From Enterococcus faecalis 13-SD-W-01 (GTDB lineage: Bacteria > Bacillota > Bacilli > Lactobacillales > Enterococcaceae), in assembly GCA_000415185.1 (NCBI GenBank), contig KE351685.1:55223-96577 (forward strand): a stretch of DNA of 41,355 nt. Reading direction: 5' to 3'. Numbering within the stretch: position 1 is the first letter of the stretch; each line of letters starts with the position of its first letter. The notes below the pieces were generated by a model. It was not told the DNA's origin, searched no databases, and was given only the letters and a program-made list of their open reading frames with translations. Positions 1-8,092 of this stretch are shown here, one piece after another. Position numbers and translations under genes: made by a program.

Positions 1-111
1 GATTTTGAATTAATGCCGCAGAGGCTAGCTCGCGAACACCGTTTAGTTAGAGATCATGCCAAAAAAATCAATTTCTTTCCTATATCAGCAACAAGTCGCC
101 TATCCACATAG
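1..111 (+). CDS. possible 3' end of an upstream gene (partial)
   Basis: Frame 1 is open from the window edge to a TAG at 109-111 (36 codons); the other two forward frames stop almost at once. The stop lies inside the 3' arm of the terminator hairpin at 93-118, an arrangement seen in compact Firmicute genomes. The residues (Arg- and His-rich, ending in SRLST) match no family I recognise. It may be the C-terminus of a real gene or chance; the real upstream gene could also end before the window. Confidence 0.3.
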   Translation, partial: DFELMPQRLAREHRLVRDHAKKINFFPISATSRLST

Positions 112-128
112 GCGGCTTTTATTTTTTT
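93..128 (+). terminator. intrinsic terminator of upstream transcript
   Basis: An 11-bp stem (93-103 with 108-118, one G.T pair) with loop CCAC is followed by a T-rich tract at 117-128. It ends the transcript entering from the left and separates it from the ATPase gene. Confidence 0.8.
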
Positions 129-221
129 CATAGTTCCCTGAAAAAATCGACCGTTATATTTTCATAAACTGCCTATACTTATAACTAAGCAGAAGCAAAT
201 AAATCGATAGGGGGAATGACA

Positions 222-2789
222 ATGAAATGGTACCAAGTATCTAAAACACAATTATTGAAGCATTTACAGTCCAATGAACAAGGTCTTTCACATAACGAAC
301 GTCAAACCCGGTTGAAAGCCAATGGAACAAATAAAATCACTGAGAAAGAACAAATGAAATCTTGGCAGAAAATCGCCAAACATTTTACTGATTTGCTGAT
401 GATCGTATTGATGGTCGCGGCTGGTTTGAAAGCATTGACGGGAGATTACGTCGAAAGCGGCATTATTTTACTCGTGGTGATCATCAACGGTGTAGTTGGT
501 TACTGGCAAGAACGCAAAGCAGAAGAATCACTTGATGGACTGAAACAGATGATGGGACAAGAAGCAGTCGTCCTTGTCGAAGGTGCAAGACAAACAATCG
601 ATGCAGAAATGGTCGTAAAAGGAGACATCATTGTTTTGAAAGCTGGGGATGTCGTTCCAGCAGACATGCGATTGATTGAAACACATTCATTCGTAGTAGA
701 AGAGTCGATGCTGACAGGAGAATCAGAGCCAGTCAAAAAAACAGCGGCAGTTATTGCTGAAAACAGTATTATTGGCGACCAAAAAAACATGGCATTTTCT
801 GGGACACTGGTTCAAAGCGGTACGGCAACAGGTGCAGTAGTGGCAATAGGAGATGACACAGAAATAGGGAAAATCAATCATTCTTTGCAAACGATGACTG
901 CGCAAGAAACACCGCTTGTCAAAAAAATACATCAATTAAATAAACAGATTTTCAGAGGAATCATTGCGTTGATCGTCTTCTTGATTTTCTTTACTACTTT
1001 CAGATACGGATTGGAAATGGATCTTTTATTTTCTTCAATCATCGCATTGATCGTTTCAATGATACCAGAAGGATTACCGGCAGTACTGACGATGATCTTG
1101 TCTATGGGTGTCAAAGAAATGGCAGAGCAGCAAGCAATCATCAAAACGATGCCCTCTGTTGAAACACTTGGCGCAATGACAGTTATCTGCTCAGATAAAA
1201 CCGGCACATTGACGAAAAATGAGATGACTGTTGTTGAAACCGTGTCGTTAGACGATGCAGCCCACGTAAAAATGCAAGAAATCATGACAAACTGCCAAGA
1301 GCTAAAAAGAGATATTTCCCAGCGTGCGGCAGATTTGCAAGGCAATCCAACAGAGAAAGCATTACTGCAATTTGTCGAAAAATTTGAATTGCCGATAAAA
1401 GAAATCCAGGAAAAAATCCCTTTCAGTTCCGCGTATAAATACATGGCAACAAAACATGCTGATAAAGATCAGACTGAATCAATTGTTTTTGTCAAAGGTG
1501 CTCCGGAAGTCTTGCTGAGCAGAAGCACCGTTTCAAAAGAAGAGCGCGCTCATTGGCAGAAAAAAGGTTCAGAATTGGCGCAAAAAGGACAGCGTATCCT
1601 TGGTTTTGCCTTCAAAATGCTTCCTGCAAACCAAACACTTTCGCCTGAAGAAATCAATGAGCTGCAGTTTGTTGGCTTGGCAGGCATCATCGATCCGCCC
1701 AAAGAAAGTGCTGTAAAAGCTGTGGAAGAATGTTTGCGAGCGGGGATCGAAGTTAAGATGATTACTGGCGACCATAAAAAAACAGCACAAGCAATTGGTG
1801 AGCAAATCGGATTGAAGCATACGAAAAAAGTATTAGAAGGTTTAGATATCGATCTATTATCTGATGAAGAATTAGCGCATGAAGTCAATCATGTAGATGT
1901 TTTCGCTAGAACTACCCCAGAACATAAATTAAGGATCGTTGCAGCACTTCAAAACAATGGCGAAGTCGTAGGAATGACAGGCGATGGCGTCAATGATGCA
2001 CCTGCACTCAAACGAGCAGATATTGGTATTGCAATGGGGATCAAAGGAAGTGAAGTCAGCAAACAAGCAGCTGATATGGTATTGGCAGATGATAATTTCC
2101 ATACGATCGCAAATGCAGTGAAAGAAGGACGACGGATTTTTGATAATCTGAAAAAGACAATCAACTTCTTTTTACCTACAGCACTTGCACAAGGGCTGAT
2201 CGTGATCGTCGCTCTCTTGATGAATCGTCCTTTGCCATTGACACCTGTACAGATTTTGTGGGTCAATATGGTTACGACCATTACGTTGTCTTACGCATTA
2301 GGATTCGAAAAAGCAAGCAAAGATGTGATGGATAGACCGCCAAGACCAGTAAACGAGGGGATTCTTTCGATGTACAGTGTGTTTCGCATCGTTTACGTCT
2401 CGCTGCTGATCATGGTTCCAGCTTACCTTTTGGCTATGAGTTTTGAAGGAATGGCAGTCCAGCAGACGATTCTTTTACAGAACATTGTTTTAGCTCAAGC
2501 TGTATACATGCTGAATTGTCGAGAGCTGACAGAGCCGGCACTAGGAAAAGCAATGTTCAAAAATAGAGCAATCTTCATTTCTTTAGGGCTTTTGCTTCTC
2601 TTGCAAATGAGCGTCCTTCTTTTACCAGCAGCACAACAACTGGTCGGGACGACTTCTCTAGGATTTGTGCACCATGCAAGTATCGCAGCCAATGCACTCT
2701 TGCTGTTTGTGATCGTAGAAGCTGAAAAATGGCTGATGAACCGCCGTTTGAACAAAGAAATAACAAAAACAACCAACGAGTTCAGATAA
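222..2789 (+). CDS. P-type cation-transporting ATPase (P2-like)
   Basis: An integral membrane ATP-driven cation pump of 855 residues. Seen in order: actuator motif TGES (165-168), M4 motif PEGLP (282-286), phosphorylation motif DKTGT with aspartate D325, nucleotide-binding KGAPE, hinge motif TGDGVNDAP (from about 586) and hydrophobic C-terminal spans. M6 reads VNMVTT: Asn682 matches SERCA Asn796, but the calcium ligand Asp800 is Thr686 here, and the M5 glutamate is also absent. Calcium specificity therefore cannot be assumed. The ATG at 222 is chosen because AGGGGG lies 7 nt before it; the ATG at 216 sits on that sequence. A TATACT -10 box at 174-179 has no good -35, which would fit activator-dependent transcription. 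The convergent neighbour is a Mga/MafR-like regulator. From memory, E. faecalis MafR activates an adjacent P-type ATPase gene. Confidence 0.93.
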   Translation: MKWYQVSKTQLLKHLQSNEQGLSHNERQTRLKANGTNKITEKEQMKSWQKIAKHFTDLLMIVLMVAAGLKALTGDYVESGIILLVVIINGVVGYWQERKAEESLDGLKQMMGQEAVVLVEGARQTIDAEMVVKGDIIVLKAGDVVPADMRLIETHSFVVEESMLTGESEPVKKTAAVIAENSIIGDQKNMAFSGTLVQSGTATGAVVAIGDDTEIGKINHSLQTMTAQETPLVKKIHQLNKQIFRGIIALIVFLIFFTTFRYGLEMDLLFSSIIALIVSMIPEGLPAVLTMILSMGVKEMAEQQAIIKTMPSVETLGAMTVICSDKTGTLTKNEMTVVETVSLDDAAHVKMQEIMTNCQELKRDISQRAADLQGNPTEKALLQFVEKFELPIKEIQEKIPFSSAYKYMATKHADKDQTESIVFVKGAPEVLLSRSTVSKEERAHWQKKGSELAQKGQRILGFAFKMLPANQTLSPEEINELQFVGLAGIIDPPKESAVKAVEECLRAGIEVKMITGDHKKTAQAIGEQIGLKHTKKVLEGLDIDLLSDEELAHEVNHVDVFARTTPEHKLRIVAALQNNGEVVGMTGDGVNDAPALKRADIGIAMGIKGSEVSKQAADMVLADDNFHTIANAVKEGRRIFDNLKKTINFFLPTALAQGLIVIVALLMNRPLPLTPVQILWVNMVTTITLSYALGFEKASKDVMDRPPRPVNEGILSMYSVFRIVYVSLLIMVPAYLLAMSFEGMAVQQTILLQNIVLAQAVYMLNCRELTEPALGKAMFKNRAIFISLGLLLLLQMSVLLLPAAQQLVGTTSLGFVHHASIAANALLLFVIVEAEKWLMNRRLNKEITKTTNEFR

Positions 2790-2800
2790 ACTCATTGGTT
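2771..2800 (-). terminator. terminator of the Mga-type regulator, inside the ATPase 3' end
   Basis: A 12-bp stem (2771-2782 with 2789-2800, one mismatch) has a 6-nt loop. Read on the minus strand it is followed by GTTTTTGTTA. It covers both stop codons, so the minus-strand transcript ends within the coding DNA of the plus-strand gene. Confidence 0.7.
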
Positions 2801-4249
2801 GATAAGATAATAGTTCTGGATGAGCTCAGTCAATTGATTGAGCTCATTTTTTGTTGGAAACATCGAAAGATAAAATACCGGCAGATCAGGATCATCTAAA
2901 GGATAATTGGAAAGGATAAAGTCTCCTTTTTTCGTTTGGACAGCCGTAAATTCTGAAGGTTCAACAGGAATCAGCTGGATTCTTTTACCAAGATAATCGC
3001 TTATTTCTTGCTGCAAGAAAACTTTCCATGCAGGCTCTCCTTGAAAGAAGAAAAAAGCACGTACTTTCACAGGATGTACTTGGGACATTGCCTGTTGAAC
3101 AAGAAGAGAAGCTGTATTTAAAAGATATTCCGGCTTTTTCACAGCTGGGACGACATCCGGTGCTGAAAGAAAGGTCGTGAGCCGCTCAAAAATTTTTTCG
3201 CACGATTCATGATGCCGAATGGATATTATTTCTTGGTATTCTAATTGAAATTGTTGTGACAGATTTGCTGATTCATTTGCACGAAGCAGCATCAGGAGCA
3301 GATTATCCGCTAATTGAGTTTCTGAAGAAAGCGGCAGTTCCAATTCGTGATCCAAGTCTGCAACAAAATGGTGGACAGATTTTTTTACAGTGAAATAATG
3401 TTCTAAGATCTCGGCAACTTTATTAGACCATTGATTATTGTAATTCCAGCTTTCCAAGAAACAATAAAAACAGAAGAAACAGTCACTTTCTTCCAGATAG
3501 ACACCTTCTTTTTGATAAACGTCAAAAAGGAATGGCTGATATTGAAGAAAGAGAGGATCTTTTGGCTCAAAAGAGAACTCGCCGACTCGGCAGTTCGCTT
3601 TGATTCGAATCGTGTTGATGAAAAACCAGCAAGTACCAAAAATCTGTTCTACAGAAACATGCAGATCGTTCCGTTTCAATTTCTCCAAAAAACGCAGGTA
3701 ATGGGATTCATGGATCGCATAATCTTCAAAAAAATAATTGTTATGTGTAAATGGCAGCAGCAAACGGTGGAAAAAAATCCGAATATTTCCTTCATTTCCT
3801 AATAACATTGCCTCTTTGCTGTTCAAACGGATCCTAATGTCATAGGGCTTTAAACTACGATTGATTTTTGTGATATGGCGCTTCAATGTCTCATAAGAAA
3901 TCCCATTATCTTGTAAAAAAAGCTGTGTCAGGACTTCTTTATTGAAAAATAATTGCTTGATCAAGGATACACCAATCGAAAGCGGCAAAAAGGACTCCCA
4001 AAGCTGATGTGTCAGTTGAGCACTGTGCTTAATCAGAGATAAACCATTGCTGTCCGCTTCGATCGACCAATCAGGCGGCAGCTGAGTACGAATATATTGG
4101 ATATCTGAAAAAATCGTTCGTTCTGTAGTATGGATCAAGGAAGCCAATTCTTTTGCTGTGATTTTAGGATGATTTGACAGTTGTTCTAAAAGTAAGATTT
4201 GCCGTAATAAGTCTTTTTCTGTGATGATGCTTTTCATGACAGTATCCAT
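2792..4249 (-). CDS. Mga/AtxA/MafR-family transcriptional regulator
   Basis: A 485-residue cytoplasmic DNA-binding regulator. Residues about 10-60 form a winged helix-turn-helix of the Mga type (LASLIHTTERTIFSDIQYI). The middle resembles the Mga/PRD-like helical region, and the last ~90 residues (from about VKVRAFFFFQG) look like an EIIB-like fold, as in AtxA and Mga. Length is close to E. faecalis MafR (482 residues as I recall it), and the P-type ATPase neighbour supports a MafR relationship, but identity was not measured. The start at 4249 has GAAAGGAG 7 nt upstream. The two genes converge with only 2 nt between their stop codons. Confidence 0.85.
   Translation of the reverse strand: MDTVMKSIITEKDLLRQILLLEQLSNHPKITAKELASLIHTTERTIFSDIQYIRTQLPPDWSIEADSNGLSLIKHSAQLTHQLWESFLPLSIGVSLIKQLFFNKEVLTQLFLQDNGISYETLKRHITKINRSLKPYDIRIRLNSKEAMLLGNEGNIRIFFHRLLLPFTHNNYFFEDYAIHESHYLRFLEKLKRNDLHVSVEQIFGTCWFFINTIRIKANCRVGEFSFEPKDPLFLQYQPFLFDVYQKEGVYLEESDCFFCFYCFLESWNYNNQWSNKVAEILEHYFTVKKSVHHFVADLDHELELPLSSETQLADNLLLMLLRANESANLSQQFQLEYQEIISIRHHESCEKIFERLTTFLSAPDVVPAVKKPEYLLNTASLLVQQAMSQVHPVKVRAFFFFQGEPAWKVFLQQEISDYLGKRIQLIPVEPSEFTAVQTKKGDFILSNYPLDDPDLPVFYLSMFPTKNELNQLTELIQNYYLINQ
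2820..2852 (+). terminator. terminator of the ATPase gene, inside the regulator 3' end
   Basis: A 9-bp perfect stem (2820-2828 with 2839-2847), a 10-nt loop and a run of six T. It lies within the last codons of the minus-strand regulator gene. Confidence 0.8.
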
Positions 4250-4418
4250 GAGCAGACTCCTTTCGCTGATAAAAGATAGCCATTCGTTAACTAAACAATA
4301 ACATACATTCTTTCGATTGTTCAGTGTTTAGGGATTTCGGTCAAAATCTGTCACTAGCAGTTATTTTTACATACAAAAGTACTTCCCCGAAAATAAATGA
4401 TGAAAAATAAAAAAAGCA

Positions 4419-4447
4419 TTGACAAAATGGGTGCCGCTATATAAAAT
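4419..4447 (+). promoter_or_regulatory. glcT-ptsG promoter
   Basis: A consensus -35 TTGACA (4419-4424), a 17-nt spacer and -10 TAAAAT (4442-4447, five of six). It lies just upstream of the antiterminator region, so the predicted transcript starts near 4454. In the rest of the 373-nt gap (4250-4418) I see only AT-rich DNA. Confidence 0.75.
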
Positions 4448-4461
4448 TGATGACGTTAACA
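4448..4461 (+). promoter_or_regulatory. candidate cre (CcpA) site
   Basis: TGATGACGTTAACA matches the cre consensus TGWAANCGNTNWCA at 12 of 14 positions and sits over the predicted transcription start of glcT-ptsG. Binding is inferred only. Confidence 0.4.
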
Positions 4462-4469
4462 ATACTCTG

Positions 4470-4502
4470 TTTCATGTGACTAGATCATACTAGGCATGGA
4501 AA
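4470..4502 (+). promoter_or_regulatory. RAT: GlcT ribonucleic antiterminator site
   Basis: An interrupted hairpin with the BglG-family pattern: outer arms TTTCATG / CATGGAAA, inner stem CTAG / CTAG around a six-base loop, and the asymmetric internal loop with GTGA on one side and GGCA on the other. Its 3' half (4491-4502) is also the 5' arm of the terminator, so the two folds exclude each other. This is the expected binding site of GlcT. Confidence 0.75.
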
Positions 4503-4558
4503 GTCTCTGAACGGAAGATGATATGCTTCCTTTTAGGGGATTTTCATGCCTATTTTTT
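4491..4558 (+). terminator. conditional terminator of the glcT-ptsG leader
   Basis: TAGGCATG (4491-4498) pairs with CATGCCTA (4545-4552), with partial pairing continuing inward, a nested hairpin GGAAG/CTTCC (4513-4530) and a T run at 4553-4558. It overlaps the RAT and precedes glcT, so GlcT should control its own gene and ptsG. Confidence 0.75.
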
Positions 4559-4622
4559 ATGCGGCCAAGTCAGTATGACCGAATCGCAGCGAAACAGAAA
4601 CTTTTAGAGAAGGAATGCGCGC

Positions 4623-5471
4623 ATGAAAATCAAAAAGATTTTGAATCAAAATGCTGTATTGGTGGAAGATGACGGGCAGGAAAAAGTAGCAATCGGAAAA
4701 GGGATCGGTTTTGACAAAAAGAGAAATGATTTGATTTTTGATCGAGACATCGAGCGGATTTTCGTGATGGAACCAGAAGGACAACTCAAACTGCAAAATC
4801 TGCTGAATCAGATCGACGAACGGTTTTTATTTGCAGCGGAACATATCATTGATTATGCAGAAACTGTGTTGATGGAAAAGTTGAATGAACATGTGCTGAT
4901 TGCATTGACCGATCATATTGCATTCTCGGCAGAAAATATCCAAAACGGCATCGTTGTTCGGAATAAACTGCTGAGAGAGATCGAAGTGCTTTACAGTGAA
5001 GAATTTAGTATTGCGCAATGGGCAGTGGAATATTTGACGAAAGAGTTAGATGTGCCTTACACCTATGATGAAGCAGGGTATATCGCGATCCATATCCACA
5101 GTGCACGGAGCGGTCAAACAAGTAATCATCGCAGTATCCGTGAAGTCACTATCGTTTCAGATGTAATCCAGCTCATTGAAAGAGAACTGGCAGTCGATAT
5201 CCATTCAGAGTCGATGGCATTGAACTATTCAAGGCTGGCGAACCATCTGCGGCTGCTTCTGCAACGAACAAATGCACAACAATACGCGGTTTTAGATACA
5301 GAAATCGTGCAAATGGTGAAAAGGAAGTATCCCGAAAGCTATAAAATTGCAAAAGAAATACGCGTTTTACTGATCAAACAATATCAAATGTCGATCACAA
5401 GTGAAGAATTGGGTTACTTGGCCATCCATATCGAACGCTTGCGAGGGGCAATTGAACACAAGAAAAACTAG
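4623..5471 (+). CDS. glcT: BglG-family transcription antiterminator GlcT
   Basis: A 282-residue RNA-binding antiterminator of the glucose PTS. An N-terminal CAT RNA-binding domain (about 1-55) is followed by two PRD domains. Candidate phosphorylated histidines are H98 and H157/H159 in PRD1 and H208 and H269 in PRD2. In the family, the PTS sugar-specific enzyme II phosphorylates PRD1 in the absence of substrate and inactivates the protein. AGAAGGA lies about 8 nt before the ATG. The gene is 11 nt upstream of ptsG, and the RAT/terminator is upstream of glcT, not between the genes, so the pair is probably autoregulated as a unit. Confidence 0.93.
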   Translation: MKIKKILNQNAVLVEDDGQEKVAIGKGIGFDKKRNDLIFDRDIERIFVMEPEGQLKLQNLLNQIDERFLFAAEHIIDYAETVLMEKLNEHVLIALTDHIAFSAENIQNGIVVRNKLLREIEVLYSEEFSIAQWAVEYLTKELDVPYTYDEAGYIAIHIHSARSGQTSNHRSIREVTIVSDVIQLIERELAVDIHSESMALNYSRLANHLRLLLQRTNAQQYAVLDTEIVQMVKRKYPESYKIAKEIRVLLIKQYQMSITSEELGYLAIHIERLRGAIEHKKN

Positions 5472-5482
5472 GAGGAACAAAA

Positions 5483-7483
5483 ATGAAAGCATACATGCAA
5501 CGTATGGGGCGCTCATTGATGCTGCCCGTAGCTGTATTACCTGCTGCATCATTATTAGTAGGTATTGCAAACTGGATCGTTGGGATGGGCGTAAGCAACG
5601 CCGCAACGACATTCTTGATGAACTCAGGACTTGCGATTTTAAATCATTTGGCATTATTATTCGCTGTAGGTCTAGCATTAGGGATGTCTAGAGATAAAGA
5701 TGGATCAGCTGCATTAGCTGGTTTGGTGGCTTATTTAGTCCCTCAAACTGTTTTAGATCCAACATCTGTTCAAAGTTTATTAGGATTAAAAGATTTGGCA
5801 GACGTTAACCCTGCATTCAACAGCATGGGCAACAACGTATTTGTCGGAATCATCGCAGGTCTTACTGCGGCAGCAATGTATAATCGTTTCAGCAATGTAA
5901 AATTACCAATGGCTCTGTCTTTCTTTAGTGGGAAACGACTAGTACCAATCATGTCTGCTCTAGGTATGTTAGTGATTTCAGCCATTTTATTATTTATTTG
6001 GCCTAGCGTATACGATGTACTTGTTTCCTTTGGTAAAATGATTTCTGGTCTAGGATTTGTCGGAGCTGGTTTATATGGCTTCTTCAACCGTCTATTGATC
6101 CCAACTGGTTTGCACCACGCATTGAACTCTGTATTCTGGTTTGACGTGGCAGGAATCAATGATATCGGTAATTTCTTAGCTGGTCAGCAAGCATTAGACA
6201 ATGGTACAGCTATCGTTGGTCAAACAGGGATGTACCAAGCTGGTTTCTTCCCAGTTATGATGTTTGGTTTGCCAGCAGGTGCATTTGCCATCTATCAATG
6301 TGCTCGTCCAGAAAAGAAAAAAGTTACAGCATCATTGATGGTAGCAGCAGCTTTTGCTTCATTCTTTACAGGGGTAACAGAACCGCTTGAATTCTCATTC
6401 ATGTTTGTTGCTTGGCCTCTATATGTACTTCACGCAGTATTTATGGGTCTTTCATTAGCAGTTAGTGCATTCTTCCATTGGACAGCAGGTTTTGCGTTCA
6501 GTGCTGGTTTTGTAGATTACTTCTTATCATTGAAAAACCCAGTAGCAAATCAACCATTGATGCTGATCGTTCAAGGTTTAGTCTTTGCTGTAATCTATTA
6601 CTTCGGTTTCCGCTTTGCGATCCAAAAATTCAACTTGATGACACCAGGACGCGAAGAAGGTACAGGCGAAGAAACACCAGATATCGCCACAGGAGACGAC
6701 AAATTTGCCGCTTTAGCTAACCAAATCTATGCAGGTTTAGGCGGAGCAGCAAACGTAACAGCAATCGACAACTGTACAACACGTCTACGTCTGCAAGTAA
6801 AAGACACAGGCAATGTTGATCAAAGCAAAATCAAATCAACAGGTGTTCCAGGCGTAAAAGTAATCGATGATAAAAATATCCAAGTTATCGTTGGTACCGA
6901 AGTTCAATTCGTGGCGGACGAAATGTCTAAACTACATGGCGGCGCAGGCGTACAAACTGCACCAGCAGCACAACAGCCAAGTGTAGCAGCTGTACGAACA
7001 GAAACAGTGGTTGAAGGTCCTCTGACACAAGATGTTTTTGCAGTAGCAAATGGTCGTTTGATCCCGATCACAGAAGTATCTGATGATGTTTTTGCTGAAA
7101 AAATGATGGGTGACGGTTATGCCGTATTGCCAACAACTGGTGAGATCTTCTCTCCAATCTCAGGAACGATCGTCAATATCTTCCCAACAAAACATGCAGT
7201 TGGTATCCAAACTGATTCTGGTATCGAAGTCTTGCTTCATATGGGTATCAATACGGTTGATCTAAAAGGTGAACCATTCACATTGTATATCGAAGAAGGA
7301 CAAAGAGTTGGCCGCGGACAACTGATTGCTCTTGTTGATCTTGCTTCTCTGCAAGCTTCAGGTAAAAAATCAGACATGATCGTTGTCTTTACAAATGGGG
7401 ACAAAGTGCAAGAATTAGCCATCGAATCTGGTCGCGAAGTTCAAGCCAATGAACCAGTCGGAACAGTTACAAATAAAGCATAA
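5483..7483 (+). CDS. ptsG: glucose-specific PTS enzyme IICBA
   Basis: A 666-residue membrane transporter that takes up and phosphorylates glucose. Order of domains: IIC (about 1-390, hydrophobic, with GLPAGAFAIY and a VTEPLEF motif), IIB (about 405-480, phospho-cysteine C431 in DNCTTRLR) and IIA (about 515-660, phospho-histidine H586 in LLHMGI). All three phosphotransfer residues are present, so no separate IIA is needed. The ribosome binding site AGGAGG precedes the ATG. It is co-transcribed with glcT and ends at a strong terminator. Glucose is the best substrate call given the glcT neighbour; related EIICBA proteins can use other glucosides. Confidence 0.93.
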   Translation: MKAYMQRMGRSLMLPVAVLPAASLLVGIANWIVGMGVSNAATTFLMNSGLAILNHLALLFAVGLALGMSRDKDGSAALAGLVAYLVPQTVLDPTSVQSLLGLKDLADVNPAFNSMGNNVFVGIIAGLTAAAMYNRFSNVKLPMALSFFSGKRLVPIMSALGMLVISAILLFIWPSVYDVLVSFGKMISGLGFVGAGLYGFFNRLLIPTGLHHALNSVFWFDVAGINDIGNFLAGQQALDNGTAIVGQTGMYQAGFFPVMMFGLPAGAFAIYQCARPEKKKVTASLMVAAAFASFFTGVTEPLEFSFMFVAWPLYVLHAVFMGLSLAVSAFFHWTAGFAFSAGFVDYFLSLKNPVANQPLMLIVQGLVFAVIYYFGFRFAIQKFNLMTPGREEGTGEETPDIATGDDKFAALANQIYAGLGGAANVTAIDNCTTRLRLQVKDTGNVDQSKIKSTGVPGVKVIDDKNIQVIVGTEVQFVADEMSKLHGGAGVQTAPAAQQPSVAAVRTETVVEGPLTQDVFAVANGRLIPITEVSDDVFAEKMMGDGYAVLPTTGEIFSPISGTIVNIFPTKHAVGIQTDSGIEVLLHMGINTVDLKGEPFTLYIEEGQRVGRGQLIALVDLASLQASGKKSDMIVVFTNGDKVQELAIESGREVQANEPVGTVTNKA

Positions 7484-7488
7484 TAATA

Positions 7489-7530
7489 AAAAGCCGATGG
7501 AACAATCTCGATTGTTCCATCGGCTTTTTT
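7489..7530. terminator. bidirectional terminator between ptsG and the VOC gene
   Basis: An 18-bp perfect stem (7489-7506 with 7511-7528), loop CTCG, A-rich on the 5' side and T-rich on the 3' side, between convergent genes. Confidence 0.92.
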
Positions 7531-7967
7531 TATTCAATGACCAACATATTATTTTCGTCAAAAGCCCAAGACTTGCCGTAAGCAACTTCCCAATAATAGC
7601 CGTCAAGATCTGTAAAGTAGCCTGTATAGCCGTCCCAAAGTGCGTTTTTTTCTGGCTTTTTGACGATTTTTCCGCCAGCTTTGCGGACGTTTTCCATCAG
7701 CAGATCTACTTCTTCCGCTGATTTGGTATTGATGGCAAATGTAATGCCGGAAAAGCCGGTTTTTTGCGGTTGCGGCGGATTTTCTTCATTGATGTCTTTT
7801 GCCAATTCTTCTATAGGAAACAACTCTAATTTCGTTCCTTCATTATCGAAAAAAACAATAGGCGGATTTGCGGAAGTTTCATAGGTTTTAAAGCCGATTT
7901 CTTTATAAAAAGCAAGTGCTCGCGACATATCTGCTACGCCAAGACAAATCAAATTGATTCGGTTCAT
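7530..7967 (-). CDS. VOC (glyoxalase/bleomycin-resistance fold) family protein
   Basis: A 145-residue cytoplasmic protein of the vicinal oxygen chelate superfamily. It begins NRINLICLGVADMSRALAFY, typical of the first beta-alpha-beta unit, and has a second unit ending GYTGYFTDLDGYYWEVAYG, where the glutamate in YWEV is a usual metal ligand. The substrate cannot be told. The start at 7967 is chosen for GGAGGG six bases upstream; a longer frame to 8012 lacks such a site. It is a single gene, convergent with ptsG and divergent from the M20 deacylase. Confidence 0.85.
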   Translation of the reverse strand: MNRINLICLGVADMSRALAFYKEIGFKTYETSANPPIVFFDNEGTKLELFPIEELAKDINEENPPQPQKTGFSGITFAINTKSAEEVDLLMENVRKAGGKIVKKPEKNALWDGYTGYFTDLDGYYWEVAYGKSWAFDENNMLVIE

Positions 7968-8025
7968 TATAAGCCCTCCATTTCGCATAGTTACTATATA
8001 GTATAACATCAACGATTCGATTTTT

Positions 8026-8053
8026 TTGCTGACAGGATTCGGTGTGTTATTAT
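8026..8053 (+). promoter_or_regulatory. possible promoter of the M20 deacylase gene
   Basis: TTGCTG (8026-8031), a 16-nt spacer and TATTAT (8048-8053). The match is moderate. Confidence 0.35.
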
Positions 8054-8092
8054 TAAATTATGATGAAAAAAGTATGTCTGGAGGTTAAGGAA

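Noticed and set aside
3431-3802. 123-codon plus-strand open frame
   Set aside because: Antisense to the well-supported Mga-type regulator, with no ribosome site or recognisable protein features.
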